A stretch of 64,000 nucleotides of DNA, taken from positions 6,002,164 through 6,066,163 of the forward strand of contig NC_084768.1 in assembly GCF_028858725.1 (NCBI RefSeq), in the 5' to 3' direction. Shown one piece after another: positions 33,126-45,200 of the stretch. Below the pieces are notes generated by a model. The model had not been told where the DNA came from. It saw nothing but the letters and a program-made list of their open reading frames with translations, and did not search any database. The stretch is from Colius striatus. Its lineage: Eukaryota > Chordata > Aves > Coliiformes > Coliidae. Numbering within the stretch: position 1 is the stretch's first letter; every line of letters begins with the position of its first letter. A program made the position numbers and the translations under genes.

Positions 33126-36100
33126 AATAAGCAAATGATAACTAATGCAATAATTAGCTGCTATGGCAGTAATCTGATTGTCACCCCATGAGGCAGGGAG
33201 CTCGTGAGTGAGGGGAAGGCATGATCAAGCTGTCAGAGCTGGCAAAGGAGCAGAGGTGGGCTGAGCCCTCCTGGGCACACAGGCAGCATTGCAGGGAGCA
33301 GCAGGAGCAGATGCTGGGGCTGCAGTTCCTATGGCAACACAAGCAGGCGAATGCCACAAGTGTGCCCACGTGCAGCGTTGGCGGGGGCAGCTCTGCGCCT
33401 TCTGTGTCACAGCAGCCGTGACCAACCCTGGGTGCCAGGGCTGCAGGCACTGCCGCTGCAGGGACCAGAATCAGTTACTAGCACATTCTGAGGCCGAGCC
33501 CCCTCACTGCTTGGATTTCTTGTGCTCTTGCCTCTAGGTCCTAGGCCTCCCAAAGCCCCACAGAGTGAGCTGCCGGGCACGATGTCGGCAGCAGGGCGCA
33601 TGGGTGCCGCAGGGCCAGGAGGCAGCTCTGCGTCCTTCCCTCCGGTCCCTGCTGTCCATGCACTGCTGGGCTGGGGGCTCACACCTCCAGCGCCCTGGCT
33701 CAGCCTGGCCTGCTGCAGCTGGCACAGCTCTCATCTCCCAGGGGATGCATTTACACAGCCACAACAGCATGCAGGTGCCCTCCTAGGAGGTTGTTATAGT
33801 CCAGGGCCAGTCTGCTTACAACAAGCAGAAACAGCACAACTGTCACAGGCTGGGGCCTTACTCTTCACTCCTCAGTAATTTTGGCAGAATTTTCCCTCCT
33901 CTACTATTGTACCTCCTGTAATTAACAGCAGTGCTTTGAGTGTGCAGCTACTTGGCAGCATTGTGCTCATGTCCCATGCTAAACAACTGAAGACAGAGCA
34001 GAAAGGCCAATTTTTTCCCCCAAAGAAGCAATCTAAAGCACCCACACTCCGGACAGAAAGGAACCCGATGAGTGCTGGAGCCAGGATGCTGCTCCTTTTG
34101 CGTTCCAAAGGTGCCCTGGCAGAGGAGACGGCTGGCAGAAGGAGGTCAACCAGCCAGGCTACGGCGTGCAGGCTTCTCCCTACCACCCCAGGGCCAGCTT
34201 GCCTCCTGCGAGAGCTGCAGCAGCCCTCCGAAGCGGTGCTTGAGGTTTCGGCTGTTCACAGCCCGTTTAGAAGTGCAGCTGCATCGGACAGCAGAGGGAG
34301 CTCTGGGAGAGGAAGAAGAGCAGACAAAGCCTGGCAGGAGCGGCCCTGGGGTGGGAGGCAGGCAAGCAGGCAGCCAGGAGTTTGGCAGGAGTAATTGTAC
34401 GCAGCTCTGCTGCACCTGGTAGGCAGCATTTAAACAGCATAAAGGGCTAAGGGAAAAAGGGGGCCTGAAGAGGAGATGTGCTGGAAAAGCGACCACCATG
34501 GAAACGAAATGCCAGATGAACTTTAGATATAAAGAGATATGAAAGAGGCAAAGGGGAGGTGTCTGAGTGCTCTTTCTCTTGTAAGATTTAAGAGTTAGGC
34601 TAACTTCAGGCTGTCTGGTGCTAAATAGCTCTAAGGGGGAGGAGAGTATCTTAGTTACTCGGGGAGTGTTTTCTGTGTATTTAAATGTTAAAAAGGCTTG
34701 GCTATGTTTCTCTTTTTCTGAGGAGTGTGCTCTGTGTTGAGGCTGTTCTCAAGTCGGTTTCATTTCAGAGAGTTTCAGTGACATTTGAGAAGTTCTAGTG
34801 CCCTGAGTTCACACCAGGATCAAAGCGAAGCGGTGAATAAGCCTTTGTGGCTGTGTAAATGCATCCATTGGAAGACGATGACCATTTCTGCCACTCGTGG
34901 GACCAACTGGCCACATCACAGCACCGACAAAGCCAGAGTGTGGATATGACTCTCCTGCCACAGAGATCTGAGTAGGAAAAGAAATATCTCGGTCTTTCCA
35001 TCCCTTGTTCCCCGTGGTCCCGGGTGCAGCACAAGAGCAGGCGTGATTCATTCTACAGTCTCTGGGCAACCCAAGGGAAAACTGCCTGCTAATTTCAGTT
35101 TCTGATGTCAGAACGTATCATTAACCTGACAAAGCAAAACGTTATTTTGGGTTAAGGCGTGATCAGACTTTCCTTCTCCTGCTACCTTTTTCTGTACAGT
35201 GATAAAATAAGCTGGAGGTGTTTGGGGCTGGGGGAGGTGTACGTTCAGTTCTTTTGCAGTGGCTATACAGTGTTGGCAGTGAAATCTCTGCTGCATAATC
35301 CAAACATACTGCCAGTGCTTTCTCCGACTAATTTAGGTTGGAGATAAACACAGAGATTACAGTAAACTGCTACCCTTTCACTGCACATATGTGCAAAATA
35401 CTGTGGAGCAGGAGATGAAGCAGGTTTGAAATGAGTGTGCTGACTGCTGTGGTGGCTGTGGATAGGAATCACAGGAATACATGGGATCTTTAAGGTGTGC
35501 CACGTTAGAGTGGATAGTGTGGATGCTAAACTGACAGTGGACATCTAATTATAGAAGCTTTAGAGACTGGAATACTTTGGTTCACCGTCACTGTGTTTGA
35601 AAAAGTATTGGGAAGATGATTTTAGAGGTGGAGTTACATCATGCTGTTGCTGTGTTTTCCCTTGGGCAGAGTCTCTAGAATGGAGTGATTGACTTTTTTG
35701 ATCTATAATACGTACACAAGACTAGCAGAAGGTGCTGCAGTTAAATGAATAGATTCATCTAGCCATTTCAAGGAAAATCATCTTCTCTTAATGCTGTGTT
35801 GGCAGCCTGGGTTCTGCAGGCTCCCAGGCACAAACACAGCAGTCATGTTGCAGTTGTTGAGGTGAGAAAAGAGCTCCAAGTCCCACTAGGTCCCTGATTA
35901 AGGATCCCTATTTTTAAGTAAGCTTTATCTTCTCTGCTTCAACAGAATGATTGGTGGTTTCCTTGCTCCATGGGAAATTAGGAAGACATACAAAAGATGC
36001 CATATGCAAGTAATAAATTATATACTATTTCCTCACTCCTTTTTTTCTGCTGTTTTTGCTTGGTATTCCTCAATTTCTTTTTTCAGTGGTCCAGCTGGGC

Positions 36101-39100
36101 AAATCTTCAGCCATTTGAATGACTGAAGATCAGTCATTTGCAGGCTTTGAGCATTTTGGTCTTGCATATGTTCTTTCTTTTTCCTCCTGCTGCTCAGAAA
36201 GCTCTGTCCAGCTGTGCACCTCTTTATGCCCTTGTGGCTAGGCTATTTTAAGAAAACTTCTGAAGGAATAACAAAATCAGCAAGCTCTAACTATTGTGAG
36301 GTCAGGGAACTAAAGGTTAAGTGCTAGCACAGGTATAGCTAAGCAGTCTGAAGATAACGGGCTTGTCGTTTCTTTAAAGACCACCATTTTCCTACATCCA
36401 GGTAAGGCACTCAGGTTTTCTGCCATGCCATTTGCACACAGAGCCACAGCTATTCTGCTGTGAAAGCCAATCAAGATCTGAAGAGGGAAGAAGGGGTTTC
36501 AGTCAGCCATGATTTGAAGAAACAACTAATGGACTGAAATGTTCCAGTGAGCTGGCCTGGACAAGCTGTGACAGCTGAAAGCTTCTTTTGGCCTTACACT
36601 GCTGATCCTGGTGATGGCAGTTTTAAGGTTTTATTTAAGATGTGTTATTCAGCCTCCATGCTTAGCATGTAGTGATTGTGGAAACCAGAGTGAGCAGAAG
36701 TAGAGATCATGAAAGCAGTAAAATGCAAAATTAAGGAAATAGGAAGAGCTAAGTAGATGAAATGGCCTAATTCAGTCATAGACTAAACCCCCCCAACTCT
36801 CTGGCTCTAAAGATGGGACGGTACCCGACACCTCAGTGGCAGTACCTGGTGTGCTGCTGAGTTGGGGTCTGAGTATGAAGATGCCACGTTACCAGGCACT
36901 ACGTTTGACTGACACAGGCTCTATCTCAGGTTGACAAAGCAATGCACAACCTTATTCCTGCTTCTGCCAAATTAAAGCTGTACTCGGCCAAGCAGACAGA
37001 GTGAAGGGCAGGTGATGGTGTCTGTGAGCCGCACAGCTTCCTGCCATGCTCCCCTTCCATCTCAGATGATGCTGTCTGTATTGTGGCTTTAAAGTCCTTT
37101 ATTGATCAGTATAGAATGAAACAGATTGGCCATCTGTTGGCAGGCATATCCACTGGATGAAAAGTGAAAACTCATGAAAACTTCTGTGTAATCAGAAGCA
37201 GTCAGCAGAAGTTGTTACATCATTCCGACTGTCACCTGAAACACTTTGCTGAGCTGCAGTGTGAAAACACGTGCTGCTTACTGTGTACACCATTATAGCC
37301 GCTCCTCTCGTTTCAAAAGACTTGCTAAGAATGAAGCCTCATCCCTAAAGTCTCCATGCCATTTTTAGATGGCTGCATTGCACAGTGAGTGACTATGCTA
37401 TCACTAACAAAACAGAACTGGTGAGCACGTTGTGGAGTTCTGGGTGTAATTAGCAAGGGGAAGAAACTGCCTTTTCTCTAAAACACTCATTCTGATGTAA
37501 GATAGAAAGACTCCTCCTGTCTTCAACACAAAGACAATGTAAGGAGAGAATGACTTTTTCCAACCAGGAATTTCAGAAGCTGGGAAAGAGTAGTAGGAGC
37601 AGAACAGGCTGGCTTGCAAGGCTTCCAAAAGTCACCGTGTTTTTAACATCGAGGCTGCTATGCCAAGTGTTTGAAGACAAGCATAGTATTGAAGTGTCTT
37701 CAGAAACAGTAGTAACATGGGTCTGGATAATTATTTAAGATAGAGTTAAAAAGTAGCAAAAAATGTTGGTTGGCAGGAGTGAAAAAAAGAAAAAGATGGA
37801 ATTATAAATGAACCTAGCATGGTAGGGATAAAATTTTGCAGTGCTTTTTACAGTGTGAAAACACGTTTCTTTGGTTTTCTTAGATATCTTTGGGATTGTC
37901 AGTAAAACCACAGCAAAAAGAGAATTGCCTGACATAATTTAGTTAGACTTTCCGAAAGCTTTGACGTTGTGTCCTAGTCATGGGGTACACTGAGCTGCAG
38001 CAGCTTTGCAGTGCAGAAAAACAGCCCTCAAGTGACAAGTTGCCCTCTCCTCTATGGAAGCCCTCACCCCTGGGCTGCCTCTCCATGCAAGAACCTGCAG
38101 GCAGTGATGGGCACAAGCCAGGCAGGTCTCTGCCATCATCCTCTGACCTCAGGACAATGAGCCAGTTGCCAATACATCTCCTAATGTTGCCTGGAAAGTC
38201 AGCCTCACCACAGTGGCAGGAAGGCATGGGATGCAGGGGTGGCGCTAAGGGCTAGGTGGGTGGCAAGTGGCATATTGGGGCTGATAGTGTGACTGCATGT
38301 CCTCCTCCTGGCCACCAGTCCTGGATGAGCACCATGGGCTGAACTGCATTTCAGCATTTAGAAACCCTTTTTCTTAGCAATGAGTGGCCAGTATCCAAGT
38401 GAAGTGACTCATATGTGTCGTCCTCCTTATTTAAGTTGGAGTCTTCCCCTTCAAGCTTTGCCTATTCCTTGAAGCCAAACTGCTGTGTTGCTGGGGAAGG
38501 GAAAGACGGTTCTCTGCCTGTGTCTCTCTTCTATGTTGCCATCTGCATTCCTTCCCAAGTAACTACCTCATCTACCTCTTAATATTATCCATCTTAAATA
38601 TGCTTGGGAGAAAAATTTGTCAGCCTGGATTTTCCTCACTGTTTTCCAGCTTGGTGTTTTGGCACCATCTCTTCCTTATGTTCACGTTCTGCTGGTGTCC
38701 CTTCTGCACCTGGCTCCCTTGGACTGCACTTGGACACCTACTGGACAATGTCAAGCAGGCATATCTGAGATGCACAGGATGCTCATTTCAGTGAAAGAAC
38801 TGCAAAGCATCTCAGAACAAATTGTTAGCTTTTCAATGGGGCCAAAACCACAACTCTATCAGAGGACCGATGCTTTCTAGAAGTTTTTAATGATATGAGA
38901 GTGGAGATAATGCAAAGGTGGAAACACCTGACATCTTGTGTGGGGAATTTAAGCTAATGCAGTTGTAAAAACAAACTGAATACATTTTAGCCCGTGAGGC
39001 ATGTGGCTGCATTGTTACTGTTTGTTAATGTAATCACTAATTCAGTCCTCTGAGCCAGACTGAAATGAAAATATTCGTTTATTTTAATTGTAAAGGACCA

Positions 39101-40820
39101 ATGTCAAAACTATGCAGGTGGAAAGAAGCCATTTTCCCTCCACCGTCTGTCTTTCTGGCTTCTCTTTGATCACATGGAGTGAATTGGAGCTGGCTGACCC
39201 TGTAAGACTGCAGTAGGATAACAGAATGGCTGGGATGTGTATTTGTCTCCAACAGGGCGCTCTCAGGTTTTTAACTTCCCTCTCTCTCTTCTATCCCACC
39301 TCAGCGTGTCCCAGGCAGCCAGAGCCAGAAACGGCAACTTGGAGAGAGCTGCCCAAAAGCACTGAGACTTGGGAAGACCAAACCTGAGACAGTGGGAAAG
39401 ATCTCTGCTAGAGCAGCTCAAAAGACAAAACTTTAAAGTTTTAAATTAGTAAAGAAAACCTGAGTTACCTTTAAATACATATCACAAGGGGGAAAACCCC
39501 CAACCAAGCACCCCAGCATATGTTCTGTAGGAGGTGACGCTTTCACGCTTGTGTTTGTCCCGTCAGAAAGGGACTCTAATTGGACTTGGATCTACACAGT
39601 TCCAGGTGTCTTCTGCTTCAGGTCACCAGAGCTATTTGTTTGTTTTGCTGGTGTGCCTCATATCTTGGCAAGGTGTCTCGATTACCAAGTGAATGTGGAT
39701 TCAGCTAGCTCCAACCAGCTCTGGCATTTGAAAAAATCCTTTTTCTTCCGCTTGAATTTCTCTGCCAGCTGCCTGCAAGTCAGGATTTCCCAGCCAGCAG
39801 CTCTTGTTATTATCTGTTTTCACTTGCCTTGATGTTTACCATATTGGACTGCTTTTATCTCTATTAACCCTACATCAGTGTGAGGTCCCAGTATTACACA
39901 CCCTTTTGTGGCCTGGGCACTAGGTGAGAGCAATAATAAATAAATAGACAGTTCCCTTTATTGAGAAAACAGTGGGGTCTAAAATGCCACCCAAAAATAA
40001 CACAAGTGTTGATGATCTCAGGGAAGTGAATAACTAAAAGGCCAAATGAAGGTATTAAAAATCAAAGCTTAAAATAATTGACAGCTCATAAGACTAAAGC
40101 TGAACTCTGTCTGCTAAAATTCTCCACCAGATGAAAACTCTGCTATGAAAATAGTTCTGAACAGCTGAGAGCAGGACAAGCTGGCCTGATTTTCTCTGGT
40201 CTCAGAAGCTGAATCGCTCCTAAGAAGTGCTTTCATTTCCAACCTTAGATACATCTTACAGTCATTTAGACAAGAAGGTCTGATTTTAAATGCATCTAAA
40301 AACATAAAGGGGGGATTCTCAGTCTTTAAAGGGCCATAAAGTTATTCTGAACAAGCACCTAAGAGTCATCTCGTCCAGTTCTCCGAAATCATGAAGCAAA
40401 ATCTGGAAGTTGAGCCAGTATTTCTTTTCAAAAGTGACACGTGAAATCGGGTTCTAGTTAAAAACCCCTCACAGGTCAGGTCACTGTCAGGTCCGTGTTC
40501 AACAAAGGCTTCAGGATACTGCTGCCCTTTCCGTTCAAGGAGGAAAACTAGTTTCTACTGGATTTCGGGGTGAGTGTCATGTTCAGCTCAGCTCCTTCCT
40601 CAGCGGTCTGTGCTCAGTCTCTGGAGTTGCAGTGAACGGATCGCTCCTTGTGCTTCGGGTTGCTGTTGCCCCGCACCAAGCGGGGCACCAAGCGGGAGCT
40701 GCCTTCGACTTCCCGGTTCCCTCAACGGCTCAAGGCAGATGCAAGAAAACGAACCTCCCCCCCGCATAATATTTTAATAATTAAAACGCACATTTTGACC
40801 ATGTCGCTGTTTTATTTACC
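33126..40820. other. Intergenic DNA upstream of the LRRC8D-type island
   Basis: Non-coding. A GC-richer part (33.2-34.4 kb) has several overlapping open frames on both strands without recognisable domains. From 35.1 kb the sequence is AT-rich and featureless to me. A 22-bp inverted pair lies at 33743-33764 and 34845-34866. Confidence 0.5.
33743..34866. repeat. Pair of inverted 22-bp repeats 1.08 kb apart
   Basis: The sequence GGATGCATTTACACAGCCAC plus AA at 33743-33764 occurs as its exact reverse complement at 34845-34866. Flanking bases do not match, so this is not two copies of a longer recognised element. Confidence 0.85.
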
Positions 40821-40899
40821 TCACGCACTACGTTGCATTTACCTGCCCCATGAAAACAACGCACAGGCTTTGCTACCAGACGTTTCGCGTTCATTGCTG

Positions 40900-41850
40900 C
40901 GGCTCACAGGGGTGCCCTGGGGCAGCAGGGTACGCTGCGCCCAGCCCGTGCCCTCCGCGCCCGCTACTCCGCGCAGCGCGGCTCGGCTCCGCACGGCCCG
41001 GACTCGCCGCCCCGCGCCGCTGCTCCCGGGCACCTGAGCGCGGCGGCTGCGCGGGGGGCGGGCGGGGCCGGCCCTCACATGCGCGGCGCGCCGGGAGCCA
41101 TTGGCTGGCGCCGGGCCGCGGGCGGTGCTCTGGGGCCGGCTCTCTCCCACCCCGCCGCCGGCAGCCGGTGCCGTCCGTGCGCCGAGCCATGCGGGTGCGC
41201 GCTGCCTGCGGAGAGCGCGCTGTAGGGCGCTGTTAGGAGCCGAGCCCGCCCGGCCCGGCCTCCCTCCGCCCCGCCCGCCGCCGCCCGCATGGCAGCGCCG
41301 CGGGACTGACCGCCACGGAGAAGGTCCGCGTCCCTGCGGCACGCACGACCCGGCCCGGCCCGGGCGGGCGGCTCTCGGGGTCCCGCAGCTCGCGGGGCCG
41401 GCTGTGAGGTGAGGCGAGCGTGGGGCCGGTGGGAGGCGGTCTGGCAGGTAGCCGAGGGGTCGCGTGGGAGGGGGCGGCAGCGGCACCCCCGCCTCTCCCG
41501 CCCCGCACCCCGTCGCGCTTGCCTCTTTTTTTATTCCCCCTCTTTTTGTCCCCCCTGCCTTGGAAGCAGCTGGGGTTCGTTTGCCAGTGCTGCCGCTCCC
41601 GGTGTGCCTCGGGGGCTCCTCGAGCGCTTGGCACAGCGGCTGGCGGAACCCCGAGTTGCGGCCGCGACTCGCCGCGGCTTTCGCCCGGGGGTGCGCATCC
41701 ACGCAGGACGCGTGTGCGGGGGCCGAGCGGCGCTCCGTGCGCGGTCGCGCCGGGCGGCGGCGGTAGCGGGGCCGGCTGCGGGCTGGGTGTACGGCGTGCT
41801 GCTGCGAACCGCGGCTGGAAAAAGCGAGGCTGCTGGTGGGAGAGCCGTGT
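40900..41850 (+). promoter_or_regulatory. LRRC8D: CpG island, probable LRRC8D promoter
   Basis: About 950 bases of very high GC and CpG content in an AT-rich setting. GC boxes lie at 41053-41069, an inverted CCAAT box (CCATTGG) at 41098-41104, and NRF1-like GCGC/ATGCGC elements around 41079-41090. There is no TATA box at a fitting position. It is a typical housekeeping-type promoter. The assignment to LRRC8D is inferred from vertebrate gene order, where LRRC8D follows LRRC8C in the same direction, and from the + strand splice donor at 41408. The long open frames on both strands within the island are composition artefacts. Confidence 0.7.
41110..41408 (+). other. LRRC8D: Probable non-coding exon 1 of LRRC8D (start approximate)
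   Basis: The exon would begin somewhere after the GC and CCAAT boxes; the transcription start cannot be fixed from sequence. It ends at a consensus donor, GAG followed by GTGAGG, at 41408/41409. A second, weaker donor-like site (CAG/GTAGCC) lies near 41446. LRRC8D in other vertebrates has non-coding 5' exons and one large coding exon, which fits. The LRRC8D amino terminus was not found in any frame, so coding begins beyond the window. Confidence 0.5.
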
Positions 41851-42226
41851 GGGGACCGGCAGCCCTGTTGTCTTTTCTACGGGTTCAGCTGCTGTTGGCG
41901 TTGCATCACACGCAGAATAAACGGACCTAAACCAGTCAATAAAACGCATCTTCAGGACATAAACGGCCCCGGTCAGAGAATCATCGGTGTTTCCTCGAGG
42001 AACGTCTTCTCCCTTTTCCCAGCTCCCCAGTACGTGGCAAAACCGACTCCTGCTCCTTGAAAATCCCTGAGCCTGTCAGAACAGCTGCTCTGTCTTGCAA
42101 CCTCCATTTCCCCCCGTCCCCGTTACAAGTGCAGCCACGCTGTTAAACACGGATTCGGGCACAGAAGGCTTGTGACTTGCTCAGCCTCCTTGAGGGATGC
42201 CGGTCTGCGATCAGTGGGGAATGCTG

Positions 42227-42242
42227 GCTGTACATGTACAGC
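42227..42242. repeat. 16-bp perfect palindrome
   Basis: GCTGTACATGTACAGC reads the same on both strands. It lies about 0.8 kb downstream of the proposed first exon. Confidence 0.9.
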
Positions 42243-45200
42243 ATGCCGGCAGCCCGTGGCAGTTTCCCCTCTGGATGCTCTGTGTTGTAGGAGCTATGAG
42301 GTAGGTTACTCAGACTTGAAAATGGAGGACAGTAGTGGTAACCAGCCTGTTGTTTGGTGGAATAAGTCTCAGCAGTACTTCCTGTAATGGTGGTGCTGAA
42401 AGTGATGTTTTTACTTGGGTTGGTTGCTTGTGCAGAGAGCGAAACATCTTCCCTAGCTTTGGGGTACCTGCTGCTGGGAAGCATTGTCAGGTACAGTTTG
42501 GGTTGCTTTTATTTTTTAAATAGCAGAGAGAAGTATTATTTATTTTTTTCAGCAAGATGTCTGTAAGCTGTTACAGGAGAGGTTCCTCTGTTCTGCCCTT
42601 AAGACTGAACGTAGGAAATGGTTATGCCCCCATGTTTGTGAGAGAGGGCTTTAGGATGTGAGAAATTTGCAGGAACAGCACTGAGATTTTGATCCCATGG
42701 CTCTGCGCTATCAAAAGAGCACTCTCATCGCAGATGGGATAACTAAGTCCCTTTTCTCTCGTGTCTTTTTGTCCCCTCTTTTTTTATTCTGTCCCCTCTT
42801 CCTGGTGGCAGAGGAAACCCTTGTTTTTGAGACTTAGGACAAGGATTGGTAGTATAGAAGGTTAGTGTTATTTGCTCTTGATTGCCATCTTAAATTAATT
42901 CACCAAGCCTTGCTCGGAGGCCAGGATCCTATTCATTCTTTGTGATTTACACATCCCCTATAAACCTTTTATTGTTAGTTGAAACTGATTTATGAGGTCC
43001 TGATCTGGGAATATGCTACTGTGGCTATATTTTTTGTGCCTACACCATTTTCTCCTATGTTTCTGAGCAAGCCTTGCCTTTGTAGTAAACTCACTTTGTG
43101 CTTGCCTCTATCTTGACTCCTCTGAAAAGCACTCGTCTGTTATGTGCTATTTTCTTGCTCATAATAAGGAATATTTAAGTGTTTGTTGTTTGTGGTCCAG
43201 ATCCAAAGTTTACAAAAGCTAGAAAAGGTAATGTGGGGAAGGGAGCAGTGTTAAGCAGTAGTTGGTTTTGTAAGATCCAAGTATGCATGATAATCTGTAA
43301 TCTGTACCAATCCCGACATCCATGGAGGGACAGTAATCTGTCCAACATGTTCAGACCTGGAGGAGGAATTCTAAAGTTGTAGCACAGGCAACAGAGAAAG
43401 TCTGTGTGCTGCCATCATGGGAAGGTAATTATTAATAGGAACAAACCTGTGTGCTAACAGTGCAAAGATAGTGAAAGTGCTTAGTTGCTTGCTATGGAGA
43501 GATTAACTATTGTATGTAGCACTAACACATAGCTGCACATATGAAATATAGTTCTCATATTCCAGCTCTTTCTTAGCCCTGTGTTCCTTTTGCCTCACAT
43601 AGCCTCTTTCTCTTTTGCATCAGTAGGTAGGTGGTAGTATGGAGATGTCACGACTGTACATCCTGTGTGTGGACAGCTCTTTTGACTGCGTGCCCAGAGA
43701 GTGTGTGTGGGGGGGAACCTCTAATGCTGTTAGTGGTATGCTTGCAGTAGGTCCTGCCAGGGACAAGAGGATGAGAAAATAAAGGCTAGTGGAGAAAACA
43801 GCACGTACATCCTTGTGATCAAAAGGCTCGCAACCACGTGTGTTGTGGCTTGGTGCAGTTTTGTAACAAGTGACTATACTGAAATTTCCTGCCTTGACCT
43901 TAGTTCTTTTACTTTCTCCAGATCTTCATGTTCCTTCTGTGTATTGAGGTTGTGTTAAAAATCTGTTGAAGCCAGTGGGAGTAAGTGAATTTTGAATCAG
44001 GTCCCATAAGACTGGCTGAGTTTTCCCCTGTGTGTTCTCTGATGGCTCCTTGCTGCTGTGTCAGTTCATCCTTTTGCTGCTCACCGGTTGGTTGGCTTGG
44101 GATGTCTTGCAGGCAGGGTGCTGACTCAGCACTTCAACCCAGTGTCTTCCTTTACTTTCTTCTGCACCTCTAAGAGCTAGAGGGGGGTTCTGATACAGGT
44201 ACATGGACATGTGATCGCTGAGGATGAATTAGTGTTCCGAGGCTTAAAGCATTTAACCAGTGTGGGGTTGGCAATGTCTGTTTTACTGAGAATTAGCTTG
44301 GGTCACAAATGGTAGAACCCAGGAAACTAAGTTAGTTTCTCAACTAGATGCAAACAAAAGGGTGTTCCACAATTAGTGTTTGACCAAATTATGAACTATG
44401 AAAGTTTTACATTTCCTTTAAAGAAAACAATCTGTATCTTGTAATTCACAAAATTGCTGTAGAGTCTGAAATATTAATAAAACTTAATTAGCATTTGTTG
44501 TATTCAGATATTACTCTATAAAGTGGAAAGATCAAAATGTGTTTCAGTTTCTGCTCTTTCAATTTCTTGCTAGAGTTGAAATGAGTCTGTATCGTTCTCC
44601 TTTTATTCCTTTATTTCTGTTTCATTTATTCATTTGTCTCTTGGCAGTGGGAAGATTTTATCCTAGGGGAAAAAAAAACCCCAAACTGATCTTTTAAGGA
44701 AAAGACGGTAATTCTCTCCAGAAACCTTATGCTCAGATAAAGACTTGTTTGTGCTTTTGCATAACTGACATTTTAAGCATTTTTTTAATAACGAGCAGTG
44801 AAAAGTCTGTGGACCTCACCATGCAAAGACTTGTGCACATGACTGATTTTCCACACATGCATAGTCTCATGAGTACGCACACATGCGTAAGGCGCTCTGG
44901 GGTCACTGTAAAGGTGCTTGATCTTGAAAGTGTTTATTCCTGGCTGTGATGTTGAGGTGCTGTGGGCCTATGCTCGTAAATATTTGTCCAACGAGGGCTG
45001 GAATTCGGAGAAGGATGCTTTTGAAATACAATTTTCTAGCAGCCACCAGAGTTATATTGGTAGAAGCAACTGTAGTTAGTGTTTCAAAGCTATTCTGTAC
45101 CTCTTCCCTTGAGAACAATTTGAGCTATATAGATATATTTTTTTTTTTTCCAAAGTTTGACAAAGTTAAGGATGGGCTTGACTCAAGATCTTTCGGTCTC

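Noticed and set aside
33221..34394. Cluster of 60-150 codon frames in GC-rich DNA at 33.2-34.4 kb
   Set aside because: Frames overlap on both strands, include Cys-rich stretches without zinc-finger spacing, and match no family.
40839..41949. Minus- and plus-strand frames of 128-287 codons in the 41 kb CpG island
   Set aside because: High GC removes stop codons. The frames overlap each other in several phases and resemble no protein family.
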